Positions 42,533-50,830 of a stretch of 64,000 nt of DNA are shown one piece after another. Made by a program: the position numbers and the translations under genes. How positions within the stretch are numbered: the first letter of the stretch is position 1; every line of letters starts with the position of its first letter. Under the pieces are notes generated by a model. The model was not told the DNA's origin. It was given only the letters and a program-made list of their open reading frames with translations, and did no database searches. The DNA comes from Rugamonas fusca (GTDB lineage: Bacteria > Pseudomonadota > Gammaproteobacteria > Burkholderiales > Burkholderiaceae_D), in contig NZ_JACEZS010000023.1 in the NCBI RefSeq assembly GCF_014042365.1, positions 34,009 to 98,008 on the forward strand, read 5' to 3'.

Positions 42533-43225
42533 ATGAAATCATTCGCCATCGTGGCGGCCGGCGCCACCCTGCTGTTGAGCGGCTGCGCGACGACCATCCG
42601 TAGCGACGTGACCGCCTTTAACGACTGGCCGGCGGACCTGAGCAACAAAGCCTATGCGTTCACCGCGCCACCGCCCAACGAGGACACGCTGGAATACCGC
42701 AGCTATCAAGTGCTGGTACGCGATGAGCTGGGCAAGCTCGGCTTCAGCCAGGCGGCCGACGGATCGCACGCCGCCCTGCTGGTGGGCATGCACTTCAAGA
42801 CCGTGGACCAGCCGGTCCGCGTGCTGACGGCCACCGACCCGTTCTGGCCCGGCCCGTACTGGGGACCGGCTTGGGGACCTGGCTGGGGCCGCTATCCCTA
42901 CTACCGCTACGGCTACCGTCCGTTCTTCTATGACCCCATGTTCTACGGCCCGCTGGAAGTGGAGGAAAGTGTGCGCCACCAGTACGAACGCCAGCTCAAC
43001 ATCACCATCAACTCGGACACGGGCCGCAAGCTGTACGATGTCACCGTGCATAACGTGAGCCGCGTGCAGGCCACGCCGCATGTGATGCCGGCGCTGGTGC
43101 ACAGCGCGTTCGCCGGCTTCCCCGGCCAGAGCGGCGTGCCGCACCAGGTGGACGTGAAGATCGACGCGACAACGCTGAAGGACGAAGCGCCGGCCGCGAA
43201 AGCGCCCGCGCCGGAGGCCAAATAA
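42533..43225 (+). CDS. DUF4136 lipoprotein
   Basis: A 230-residue lipoprotein: signal peptide with lipobox LLSGC (Cys16 or so), then the DUF4136 domain (TIRSDVTAFNDWPADLSNKA, DTLEYRSYQVLVRDELGKLGF). Between about residues 110 and 145 is an unusual Gly/Pro/Tyr/Trp-rich segment (GPYWGPAWGPGWGRYPYYR). The C-terminus is an Ala/Lys/Pro tail. The family is envelope-associated with unknown role. An ATG 30 bases upstream is in frame, but AAGGG directly before 42533 favours this start. A palindromic terminator follows. Confidence 0.82.
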   Translation: MKSFAIVAAGATLLLSGCATTIRSDVTAFNDWPADLSNKAYAFTAPPPNEDTLEYRSYQVLVRDELGKLGFSQAADGSHAALLVGMHFKTVDQPVRVLTATDPFWPGPYWGPAWGPGWGRYPYYRYGYRPFFYDPMFYGPLEVEESVRHQYERQLNITINSDTGRKLYDVTVHNVSRVQATPHVMPALVHSAFAGFPGQSGVPHQVDVKIDATTLKDEAPAAKAPAPEAK

Positions 43226-43229
43226 ACAT

Positions 43230-43293
43230 GGGGTCGCAGCCAACATTCATACATGAGCTCGTGTATGCATGTTGGCAGCGACCCCGTTTTTTT
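43230..43293 (+). terminator. Long palindrome with T-run after the DUF4136 gene (REP-like)
   Basis: Two 28-base arms (43230-43257 and 43258-43285) match at 25 positions; the ends are GGGGTCGC and GCGACCCC, and a run of seven or more T follows. It begins 4 bases after the stop codon. The size and GGGGTC ends resemble the other palindromes in the window, so it may be a dispersed repeat acting as a terminator. Confidence 0.65.
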
Positions 43294-43295
43294 AC

Positions 43296-43421
43296 TCAGG
43301 AATAGTAGGCTTCCGCCCCCAGCGTGATGGCGCCGATCAGCATCACGGCCAGCACCAGCACGATCAGCAGGCGGCCGAACTTGGGCGAGCCGTCGCCTGT
43401 GGATTCCGGCATGGCGCTCAT
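43296..43421 (-). CDS. 41-residue single-span membrane protein coupled to the quinone reductase gene
   Basis: A short gene: MSAMPESTGDGSPKFG, then the hydrophobic helix LLIVLVLAVMLIGAITL and a five-residue end. Its ATG overlaps the TGA of the quinone oxidoreductase gene in an ATGA junction, and it ends 3 bases before the palindromic terminator of the convergent gene. The sequence gives one membrane helix (about residues 18-35) with the N-terminus probably cytoplasmic. I do not recognise it. Coupling suggests that it is translated with the reductase and could anchor it or act independently. Confidence 0.6.
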   Translation of the reverse strand: MSAMPESTGDGSPKFGRLLIVLVLAVMLIGAITLGAEAYYS

Positions 43422-44392
43422 GGCAGCAGGATGGACGAGCCCATCGTCTTGCGCGATTCCAGGTCGATATGGGCTTGCGCCACGTCGGCCAGGTTGTAGC
43501 GCTGATGCACGGGCACCTTCACCTCGCCGCTGCCCACCACCCCGAACAGCGAGGCGGCCGACGCTTCCAGGTCCTCCCGCTTGGCCGTGTAGTTCATCAG
43601 CGAAGGCCGCGTGATGAACAGCGAACCGCGCGAGGCCAGCTCATTGAGGCTGAACGGCGGCACCGGGCCGGACGCGTTGCCGAAGCTGACCATCATGCCC
43701 AGCGGCGCCAGGCAATCGAGCGAACCCGTGAAGGTATCCTTGCCGATCGAGTCGTACACCACGGAGACGCCCTTGCCGCCCGTGATCTCGCGCACCCGCT
43801 CGACGAAGTTCTCCTTGTTGTAGTTGATGACATGGGCCGCGCCATTGGCCAGCGCCAGCGCCGCCTTCTGGTCCGAGCCCACGGTGCCGATCAGGTTCAC
43901 GCCCAGCACCCGCGCCCACTGGCATGCGATCAGGCCCACGCCACCGGCGGCCGCGTGGAACAGGATGGTGTCGCCGGCCTTGAGCGCCACCGTGCGGTGG
44001 AACAGGTACTGCACCGTCAGCCCCTGCAACATCATGGCGGCCGCCGTCTCGAACGGAATATGCTCGGGCAGCACCAGCAGCGCGGAAGCGGGCATGTTGC
44101 GCGCCTGCGCGTAGGCGCCATTGGGCCGGCCCGCGTAGGCCACCCGGTCGCCCACCTTGACGTGGGTGACGCCGGGCCCCACCGCCTCCACCACGCCCGC
44201 CCCTTCCATGCCCAGCCCGGCCGGCAGCGGCTGCGGATACAGCCCGGTGCGGAAATACACGTCGATGAAGTTGACGCCGATCGCCTCGTGGCGCACCTGC
44301 GCCTCGCCGGGGCCGGGCGGCGCCAGCGTCACATCGATCAGCTCCATCACTTCCGGCCCGCCGGTGCGGGTCATCTGTATCACTTTCGTCAT
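43418..44392 (-). CDS. qor: NADPH:quinone oxidoreductase family protein
   Basis: A 324-residue zinc-less MDR-superfamily reductase of the Qor type. N-terminal GroES-like domain (GVNFIDVYFRTGLYPQPLPAG, a Qor hallmark), cofactor domain with the glycine motif in AAAGGVGLIACQWARVLG, and YDSIGKDTFTGSLDCLAP. No zinc-binding Cys cluster is present. It reduces quinones with NADPH in the cytosol, usually by one electron. A 41-residue membrane protein gene overlaps its stop codon. Confidence 0.92.
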   Translation of the reverse strand: MTKVIQMTRTGGPEVMELIDVTLAPPGPGEAQVRHEAIGVNFIDVYFRTGLYPQPLPAGLGMEGAGVVEAVGPGVTHVKVGDRVAYAGRPNGAYAQARNMPASALLVLPEHIPFETAAAMMLQGLTVQYLFHRTVALKAGDTILFHAAAGGVGLIACQWARVLGVNLIGTVGSDQKAALALANGAAHVINYNKENFVERVREITGGKGVSVVYDSIGKDTFTGSLDCLAPLGMMVSFGNASGPVPPFSLNELASRGSLFITRPSLMNYTAKREDLEASAASLFGVVGSGEVKVPVHQRYNLADVAQAHIDLESRKTMGSSILLP

Positions 44393-44416
44393 GCCGGCCT
44401 CCGTCTTATGTCAGGG

Positions 44417-44800
44417 TCAGGGCTGCGCGCGCAGCTGCAATTGCGACAGTACCAGATGCGCCGACGCCATGTTGGTGGCGCACGGCGTATTGTGCACGTC
44501 GCAGGCGCGCACCAGGGCGTTGATGTCCGGTTCGTGCGGCTGCGGCGTCATCGGGTCGCGCAGGAAGATCACGCAGTCGATCATGCCCTCCACCAGCAGC
44601 GAACCGATCTGCAAGTCGCCGCCGAACGGGCCCGAATGCTTGCGGTCCACCTGCAAGCCCACCTCGTTGGCCAGGCGGCCGCCCGTGGTGCCGGTGGCCA
44701 CCAGCGTGCAGGTGGCCAAGAATGCGCGGTATTCCGTGGCCAGCGCGATCATGTCGTCTTTTTTCTTGTCGTGGGCAATCAGGGCGATGCGGGTTTTCAT
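44417..44800 (-). CDS. mgsA: Methylglyoxal synthase
   Basis: A 127-residue enzyme converting dihydroxyacetone phosphate to methylglyoxal and phosphate, a bypass under phosphate stress. Family signatures are RIALIAHDKKKDDMIALA at the N-terminus, GTTGGRLANEVGLQV for phosphate binding, and the catalytic Asp region SGPFGGDLQIGSLL, then RDPMTPQPHEPDINALVR. It is shorter than E. coli MgsA (152 residues) but the core is complete. The start at 44800 is preferred over an upstream start at 44830 because the family sequence begins here. It is 24 bases upstream of qor on the same strand. Confidence 0.94.
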   Translation of the reverse strand: MKTRIALIAHDKKKDDMIALATEYRAFLATCTLVATGTTGGRLANEVGLQVDRKHSGPFGGDLQIGSLLVEGMIDCVIFLRDPMTPQPHEPDINALVRACDVHNTPCATNMASAHLVLSQLQLRAQP

Positions 44801-44837
44801 AACGTGGTCCGTAATCAGGTTGAAAGACAAGGTGGTA

Positions 44838-45752
44838 CTACTTCTTCGACAGCAGGTATATCCCCGCCAGCACCAGCGTGGTGCCGGCCAGCTGCCAGGG
44901 GGTGATCGGCTCGCCCAGGATCAGCGCGCCGAGGAACAGGGTGGAAACGGGGCCTATCATACCCGCTTGCGACGCCGTGCCGGCGCCGATGCGGGCCACG
45001 GCGATCATGGTCATGAACACCGGCATGACGGTGCACAGCAAGCCGTTCACCAGCGACAGCCAGTACACGGGCGCCGGCTGCACCAGCAGCGCGGCCGGAC
45101 GCAGCAGGAAGAACTGGCCGATGCAGGCCACGCTGGAGACGCACATGGCATACGACACGAGGCGCAGCGACCCGATGCGCTTGACCATCTCGCCGGAAAG
45201 CAGCAGGTAGACGGCGTAGGCGACGGCCGACCCCATCACCAGCGCCGCGCCCAGCGCCACACTGCCGCCGCCGCGCAAGTCATGCAGGAACACCAGCACG
45301 ATGCCGGCGTAGGAGGTGACCAGCGCCAGCCACTGCGCGCGCCGGATATGCTGGCGCAGGAACACGGTGGTCATCAGCAGCACGAAGGTGGGCGTGAGGA
45401 ACAGGATCAGCCGTTCCAGGCCGACGGAAATGTATTGCAGTCCGAGGAAATCGAGGAAGCTCGACAGGTAATAGCCGAGCAGGCCCAGCGCCACCAGGCG
45501 CGCGCGGTCGGCGTTCGACAGCGGCGGCCCGCTGCGCATCTGCCACACGGCGATGGCGGCGAACACGGGCAGCGAGAACAGCATGCGGAACGCGATCAGG
45601 GTCACGGCGTCCAGGTGATGGCGATACAGCAGCTTGGCCACCACCGCCTTGGTGGAGAACAGCACGGCCCCGCCGATAGCCAATCCCAGCCCGCCCAGGA
45701 AGGCGGCGCGCGCATGGTGCGCAGGGAGGGAGTCCGTCAGGCTGTCATTCAT
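44838..45752 (-). CDS. EamA/DMT-family transporter
   Basis: A 304-residue inner-membrane protein with ten predicted helices in two EamA repeats (LGLAIGGAVLFSTKAVVAKLLY start; second repeat from VMGSAVAYAVYLLLSGEMVK, with the closing IGPVSTLFLGALILGEPITPWQLAGT typical of RhaT/EamA). It probably exports or imports small metabolites; the substrate is unknown. The ATG at 45752 is chosen; an open frame reaches further upstream only because it reads through the palindrome at 45798. The stop is 37 bases before mgsA. Confidence 0.88.
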   Translation of the reverse strand: MNDSLTDSLPAHHARAAFLGGLGLAIGGAVLFSTKAVVAKLLYRHHLDAVTLIAFRMLFSLPVFAAIAVWQMRSGPPLSNADRARLVALGLLGYYLSSFLDFLGLQYISVGLERLILFLTPTFVLLMTTVFLRQHIRRAQWLALVTSYAGIVLVFLHDLRGGGSVALGAALVMGSAVAYAVYLLLSGEMVKRIGSLRLVSYAMCVSSVACIGQFFLLRPAALLVQPAPVYWLSLVNGLLCTVMPVFMTMIAVARIGAGTASQAGMIGPVSTLFLGALILGEPITPWQLAGTTLVLAGIYLLSKK

Positions 45753-45797
45753 GCGGGAATTGTAAAGGCAAACCAGCAACATCGCTTGCCGCCAGCA

Positions 45798-45857
45798 AAA
45801 ATCGGGGACGTACTCCGGTTTTCCCGTGTGGGAAAACCGGAGTACGTCCCCGATTTT
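45798..45857. repeat. Perfect 28-bp inverted repeat with 4-base loop (REP-like)
   Basis: Arms 45798-45825 and 45830-45857 are exact reverse complements around GTGT; the ends are AAAATCGGGGACG and CGTCCCCGATTTT. It sits between the phoD stop (45915) and the transporter start (45752). The perfect match over 28 bp indicates a recent or mobile origin. On the minus strand it can also act as a terminator for phoD because of its trailing T residues. Confidence 0.85.
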
Positions 45858-45914
45858 GCTTTGGGCCAAGCTGGAGAACAGCCGGGCCCGCTTTCTGGCG
45901 TCGTGCGCGTCCGC

Positions 45915-48410
45915 TTAGCTGATGGCGACGGCGGCGCTACCGGCCGTCACGGTGGCCGTGGTCACGCGCGCCACCACGTTGGCCGGGGCGTTGCCACCGA
46001 CCAGCTTGTTGGCTTGCTTGAACTGGGCCGTCATCTTGCCAGGGGTCAGGGTGACCACGGTGTAGCCTTGGGCGTCCGTGTTCACGTGCTTGAGCCATGG
46101 GTTGTTGCCCAGGGCGGCCAGTTGCTGGGCCAGCGCCAGCAGGCTGACGCTGAAGTCGCTGCTGGCCTTCAGGCCGGCCATCACGGCGGCCACGGTCGGG
46201 TCCAGCTGCGCTTCCGGCAAGCCCTTGGCGGCCAGTGCGCCGCGCAGTTGCACGCGCAGTTGCTCCAGCAGGCCGTCCACGGTTGGCGCGGCCTTGCCCA
46301 TGGTGTAGTCGAGCAGGTCGAAGCTCAGGGCCAGCGTGCCCACGCCCGGCACCGGCACATTGACCGCGTAGGTCACCAGCGTGCTGATGTCGCCCAGCGC
46401 CGCGGCGGCCGCCTTCAGGTAGCTGAAGAACGAGTCGGAACTGATGCCGGCCGTGACCAGGTCCACCATCACCGGCGTGCCGCCGTTGGCCGCGTCGTAG
46501 TCGTCGTTGACGGTGCCGGCGAAGAAGGCGTGGATGTCGCCCGTGATCGCCACCACGTTGCTGACGTTGTTGGTCTTCAGGTGGCTCATCAGCGCCTTGC
46601 GCTCGCTGTTGTAGCCGTCCCACTGGTCGCAGTTGATCAGGAAGCGGGTGAAGAACGGCGCCAGCGCGGCTTTCTTGGCGGCCGGCAGGTAGACGGAGTT
46701 GGCCTTGTTGGCCTGGATGTCCGGCTTGATCCAGCCAAACGCGATGGTCTGCGCGGCCGAAGCGGCCTGGGCGGCGGCGCCGGCCGGTGCGGCGGCCACG
46801 GCGGCGCCGTAGGCGGCCACGGTGATGCCGGCCTGGGCCGTCGTCAAGCCCGCGCCCACGGCGGCGGCGCCTTGCGCGGCGCTGCTGCTGCCGGCACCGG
46901 CGATGGCCATGGCGGCGGCCTGGGCCGTCGCGGCGGAGGCGCCGGCCGTGGAGGCGGCCACGATGGCAGCCGCCACGGGCAGGTTGCCGCCCACGGCGGC
47001 GGCCGTGGTGCCGATGCTCTGAGCCAGTTGCGGCACGGCGCCCAGCGCGACCAGGGTGGCGATGGCGTCCACGCCGTTCAGGCCCATGCGCAGCAGCGAC
47101 ACTTCATTGCCCCACAGCTTCCAGGTCGAGGTGGACGACTTCATCTTGTCCATCCACCACTGGCGCTGGGTGGTGCCCAGCATGCCGACGATGCTCAGCG
47201 GATCGGCGCCGATCTGGGTGCCACCGGCCATCTTCTGCGCTTCCACGCTGTTGAACACGTCCTGCGGCACCAGGTAGCGGGCGCCGATGCTGCCCACGGC
47301 CACACCGGTGGCCGGGTTGATGGCCGCTTCCGGGATTACGTGGTCGGCGCGGTACAGGCGTTCGTCCGTCATCACCAGTTGCATCAGCTTGCCGAACTGG
47401 AAGTCGCGGTAGATCTTGATGTTCTGGAAGCTGGTCGAGGCCGTATCCAGGCTCACGTCGGCCGGCATGTATTCGAACCAGGCCTGGTTGGCGTTGCGGC
47501 GGCGGCTAGGCTGGTGCAGGTCGCTGCCGTCGGCGTTGAACGTGCCTTCATAGGTTTCGGCATCCTGCCAGCAATCGTCCGAGAACTCGTGGTCGTCCCA
47601 GATGGCGATGAAGGCGAAGCGCTCGTGCAGGGCTTGCAGGCGGCTGTCGGTGCGGTACTTCTTGTACAGGTAGCGGTAGTCGGCCAGCGTGGTGGCGTAC
47701 TTGGCGCCCGAGTTGCCGCTCTTGAACGCGCCGTCGGGCAGCACCAGCTGGTCGTGGCGGGTTTCCACGGCGCCGACCTGGAAGGCCTCACCCACGGTCT
47801 CGTAGATGTAGTCGCCCAGGTGGACGATGAAGTCCAGGTTCTCGGTGGCCATGTTGCTCATGGCGCCCCAGTGGTTGATGCTCCAGTCCTGGCAAGTCAT
47901 GTAGGCGAACTGCAGCTGGCTGACGTCGGCGTCGGCCGCCGGCGCCGTCTTGAAGCGGCCCACGTTGGAGCGCACGTCGCCGGCCACGAACTGGTAGAAA
48001 TAGGTGGTGCCGGCCGTCAGGCCCGTGACCTTGTTACGCACCGTGTTGTCGTACTGGGCTTGCACGGGCAGTTGCGTGTCCACCACCAGCGCACCGGCCA
48101 GGGCGGCGTTGCTGCCCAGCAGGGAGCTGTTGTCGGTGGACGTCACGATCAGGCGGATGCTCACGTCGTTGCCGGACGGGGCGGCGGCCACGCTGTCGGC
48201 GCTGGCCGGCAGCGCGCGCGTCCACAGCATGATGCTGTCGGGACGGGGATCGCCGGAGGCTACGCTTTGCGGGAACTTCCAGCCAGCGCCCGTGGCGGCC
48301 GGCAGGTTGGCCGCGGCCGGGGAGCTGCTGCCGCCGCAACCGACCAGACCGGTGCTGGCCACGGAAACGGTGATGAAGCCGCTGAATTTGAGAAACTGCC
48401 TTCTGTCCAT
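45915..48410 (-). CDS. phoD: Alkaline phosphatase D (PhoD) family lipoprotein with large Ala-rich insertion
   Basis: An 831-residue secreted metallophosphatase. A Tat-type signal (DRRQFLKFSG) is followed by a possible lipobox VGC (Cys25). The PhoD N-terminal beta domain is followed by the catalytic core with FAYMTCQDW, DFIVHLGDYIYE, IAIWDDHEFSDD and VVAITGDIHAFFAG, all the expected metal ligands. Between roughly residues 455 and 553 is an Ala/Gly/Thr-rich insertion (for example AAAVGGNLPVAAAIVAAS) that interrupts the core before GWIKPDIQ. The C-terminal 200 residues include a helical stretch and a beta end. By family it is a Ca/Fe-type phosphodiesterase/phosphomonoesterase acting in the periplasm. 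The ribosome binding site AGAGGGG is strong. Confidence 0.9.
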   Translation of the reverse strand: MDRRQFLKFSGFITVSVASTGLVGCGGSSSPAAANLPAATGAGWKFPQSVASGDPRPDSIMLWTRALPASADSVAAAPSGNDVSIRLIVTSTDNSSLLGSNAALAGALVVDTQLPVQAQYDNTVRNKVTGLTAGTTYFYQFVAGDVRSNVGRFKTAPAADADVSQLQFAYMTCQDWSINHWGAMSNMATENLDFIVHLGDYIYETVGEAFQVGAVETRHDQLVLPDGAFKSGNSGAKYATTLADYRYLYKKYRTDSRLQALHERFAFIAIWDDHEFSDDCWQDAETYEGTFNADGSDLHQPSRRRNANQAWFEYMPADVSLDTASTSFQNIKIYRDFQFGKLMQLVMTDERLYRADHVIPEAAINPATGVAVGSIGARYLVPQDVFNSVEAQKMAGGTQIGADPLSIVGMLGTTQRQWWMDKMKSSTSTWKLWGNEVSLLRMGLNGVDAIATLVALGAVPQLAQSIGTTAAAVGGNLPVAAAIVAASTAGASAATAQAAAMAIAGAGSSSAAQGAAAVGAGLTTAQAGITVAAYGAAVAAAPAGAAAQAASAAQTIAFGWIKPDIQANKANSVYLPAAKKAALAPFFTRFLINCDQWDGYNSERKALMSHLKTNNVSNVVAITGDIHAFFAGTVNDDYDAANGGTPVMVDLVTAGISSDSFFSYLKAAAAALGDISTLVTYAVNVPVPGVGTLALSFDLLDYTMGKAAPTVDGLLEQLRVQLRGALAAKGLPEAQLDPTVAAVMAGLKASSDFSVSLLALAQQLAALGNNPWLKHVNTDAQGYTVVTLTPGKMTAQFKQANKLVGGNAPANVVARVTTATVTAGSAAVAIS

Positions 48411-48614
48411 ATGTCCCCTCTTGTTCGAAATGTACCGGAAATTAAAATCGTAGCATGGCCGTGTGACTTGATGCCTACAAGAAACCGAGCAAGCACTCTA
48501 TTTTAACAACATTACAATCCCGCTACGTCAAGACGGCCGGCCGGGGCGGTCTGGCGGGACGGCGGTATGCTAAAATGTCGCCCTCACGGACTCACCGCCT
48601 AAGGAAGACTGAAC

Positions 48615-49340
48615 ATGGCTGGACATAGCAAATGGGCCAATATCAAGCACAAAAAAGCCGCGACGGACGCTAAGCGCGGCAAAATCTGGACCCGACTGAT
48701 CAAGGAAATCACGGTCGCCGCGCGCATGGGCGGCGGCGACGCCAACGCCAACCCGCGCCTGCGCCTGGCCATCGACAAGGCGGCCGACGCCAACATGCCC
48801 AAGGATAACGTGGCGCGCGCGATCAGCCGCGGCACCGGCGGCGATGACGGCGCCAACTACGAGGAAGTCCGTTACGAAGGCTACGGCATCGGCGGCGCCG
48901 CCATCATCGTCGACTGCATGACCGACAACCGCGTGCGCACCGTGGCCGAAGTGCGCCACGCCTTCAACAAATACGGCGGCAACATGGGCACGGAAAACTC
49001 CGTGTCCTTCATGTTCAAGCACTGCGGCCAGTTCCTGTTCGCGCCCGGCACCAACGAGGACGCGCTGATGGAAGTGGCGCTGGAAGCGGGCGCCGAGGAC
49101 GTGGTGGCCGACGAGGAAGGCGGCTTCGAAGTGCTGTGCGCACCGAACGACTTCGCCGCCGTCAAGGACGCGCTGGAAGCGGCCGGCTTCAAGGCCGAAG
49201 TGGCCGAGATCATCATGAAGCCCGCCACCGAGACCGTGTTTACGGGCGACGACGCGGTCAAGATGCAAAAACTGCTGGACGCCCTGGAAAACCTGGACGA
49301 CGTGCAGGAAGTCTATTCCAACGCCCTGATCGAAAACTGA
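48615..49340 (+). CDS. yebC: YebC/PmpR family protein
   Basis: A 241-residue TACO1/YebC-family protein of standard length. The start MAGHSKWANIKHKKAATDAK and RLAIDKAADANMPKDNVARAI are diagnostic. It has long been annotated as a transcriptional regulator, and recent work on the family supports a ribosome-associated role in translating proline-rich stretches. The ribosome binding site AAGGAAGA precedes it. It is the first gene of the housekeeping run and is divergent from phoD with about 200 bases between the starts, which carry a TAAAAT -10-like hexamer at 48571-48576. Confidence 0.95.
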   Translation: MAGHSKWANIKHKKAATDAKRGKIWTRLIKEITVAARMGGGDANANPRLRLAIDKAADANMPKDNVARAISRGTGGDDGANYEEVRYEGYGIGGAAIIVDCMTDNRVRTVAEVRHAFNKYGGNMGTENSVSFMFKHCGQFLFAPGTNEDALMEVALEAGAEDVVADEEGGFEVLCAPNDFAAVKDALEAAGFKAEVAEIIMKPATETVFTGDDAVKMQKLLDALENLDDVQEVYSNALIEN

Positions 49341-49418
49341 TCAAGCGTCCCGGCAGCAAACCCGCGGCGGCCACCTGGCCGCCGTTTTCCGCTCTTACTT
49401 TGCACTTTGGACTGAACG

Positions 49419-50687
49419 ATGAAAATTTTGGTAGTCGGCTCCGGCGGCCGCGAACACGCGCTGGCATGGAAATTGGCGCAATCGGAACGCATCCAGATGG
49501 TGTACGTGGCCCCCGGCAACGGCGGCACGGCGCGTGACCCGCGCCTGGTCAACGTCAACATCACGGACCTGCACGAGCTGGCCAATTTCGTCGAGCAGGA
49601 ACACATCGGCCTGACCGTGGTGGGACCGGAAACCCCGCTGGCCGGCGGCATCGTCAACCTGTTCCGCGCGCGCGGCCTGAAGATCTTCGGCCCCACCAAG
49701 GAAGCGGCGCAGCTGGAATCGTCGAAGGACTTCGCCAAGGCCTTCATGCACCGCCACGGCATTCCCACGGCGCGCTACCAAACCTTCTCGGAAGTGGCGC
49801 CGGCCCACGGCTACATCGACGCCATGGGCGCGCCCATCGTCATCAAGGCCGATGGCCTGGCCGCCGGCAAGGGCGTGGTGGTCGCCATGACGCTGGAAGA
49901 AGCGCACCGCGCGGTGGACGACATGCTGGCCGATAACCGCTTCGGCGACGCCGGCGCGCGCATCGTGATCGAGGAATTTTTGGCCGGCGAGGAAGCGAGC
50001 TTCATCGTCATGTGCGACGGCAAGAACGTGCTGCCGCTGGCCACCAGCCAGGACCACAAGCGCTTGAAGGACAACGACGAAGGCCCGAACACGGGCGGCA
50101 TGGGCGCCTACTCGCCGGCCCCCATCGTGACCCCGTCGCTGCACGCGCGCGTGATGCGCGAGATCATCAACCCGACCATCGCCGGCATGGCCAAGGATGG
50201 CATCCAGTTCACCGGCTTCCTGTACGCGGGCCTGATGATCGACGCGGCCGGCAATCCGCGCACGCTGGAATTCAACTGCCGCATGGGCGACCCGGAAACG
50301 CAACCGATCATGGCACGCCTGAAGACCGACCTGCTGAGCGTGATGGAACACGCCGTCAACGGCACGCTGGACGCCGTGGAACTGGAATGGGACCGCCGCA
50401 CGGCCGTGGGCGTGGTGCTGGCCGCCGCCGGCTATCCGGATGCGCCGCTCAAGGGCGCCCTGATCGACGGCATCCCGGCCGAGACGCCCGAAGCCGTCAC
50501 CTTCCACGCCGGCACGGCCGCCGTGGATGGCCAGTTGCTGGTCACGGGCGGCCGCGTGCTGTGCGTGGTGGGCCTGGGCGACAGCATCAAGATGGCCCAG
50601 AAGCAGGCGTATGACACGGTGGACCACATCCACTTCAACGGCATGCAGTGCCGCCGTGACATCGGCTGGCGCGGCCTGAAACACTAA
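49419..50687 (+). CDS. purD: Phosphoribosylamine-glycine ligase
   Basis: A 422-residue ATP-grasp enzyme, second step of purine synthesis (5-phosphoribosylamine plus glycine to GAR). Full length: N domain MKILVVGSGGREHALAWKLAQ, A domain with KADGLAAGKGVVVAMTLEEA and IVIEEFLAGEEASF, the PurD signature NTGGMGAYSPAP, and metal/ATP residues in LEFNCRMGDPETQ. It lies 78 bases after yebC and is followed by a palindromic terminator. Confidence 0.97.
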   Translation: MKILVVGSGGREHALAWKLAQSERIQMVYVAPGNGGTARDPRLVNVNITDLHELANFVEQEHIGLTVVGPETPLAGGIVNLFRARGLKIFGPTKEAAQLESSKDFAKAFMHRHGIPTARYQTFSEVAPAHGYIDAMGAPIVIKADGLAAGKGVVVAMTLEEAHRAVDDMLADNRFGDAGARIVIEEFLAGEEASFIVMCDGKNVLPLATSQDHKRLKDNDEGPNTGGMGAYSPAPIVTPSLHARVMREIINPTIAGMAKDGIQFTGFLYAGLMIDAAGNPRTLEFNCRMGDPETQPIMARLKTDLLSVMEHAVNGTLDAVELEWDRRTAVGVVLAAAGYPDAPLKGALIDGIPAETPEAVTFHAGTAAVDGQLLVTGGRVLCVVGLGDSIKMAQKQAYDTVDHIHFNGMQCRRDIGWRGLKH

Positions 50688-50705
50688 AACGAAAGACCGC
50701 GAACA

Positions 50706-50769
50706 CCGGGGTCAGGTCCGGCATCACGCCATGATTTGGCAGATTGCCGGACCTGACCCCGGCTTTTTT
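50706..50769 (+). terminator. REP-like palindrome acting as purD terminator
   Basis: CCGGGGTCAGGTCCGGCA (50706-50723) and its exact reverse complement (50745-50762) form an 18-bp stem with a 21-base loop, followed by a T-run at 50764-50769. It begins 18 bases after the purD stop and precedes hemF. The outer GGTCAGG core matches the arm of the 7389-7557 element in part. Confidence 0.75.
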
Positions 50770-50830
50770 GCTATCACAACCACGTGCAAACGGGTACAAT
50801 CGACCCTTACTTTTTTTCCCGCACCGCGCC

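Noticed and set aside
45753..45869. An upstream extension of the EamA transporter
   Set aside because: The added residues are read from the perfect 28-bp palindrome and precede the normal family start.
44157..48506. A 1449-codon plus-strand open frame opposite qor, mgsA, the transporter and phoD
   Set aside because: It is antisense to four well-supported genes, reads through the 45798 palindrome and has the His/Gln/Arg/Gly-rich composition produced by antisense GC-rich codons.
50744..50830. An upstream extension of hemF
   Set aside because: The extra residues come from the terminator palindrome and T-run; the family sequence begins at 50831.
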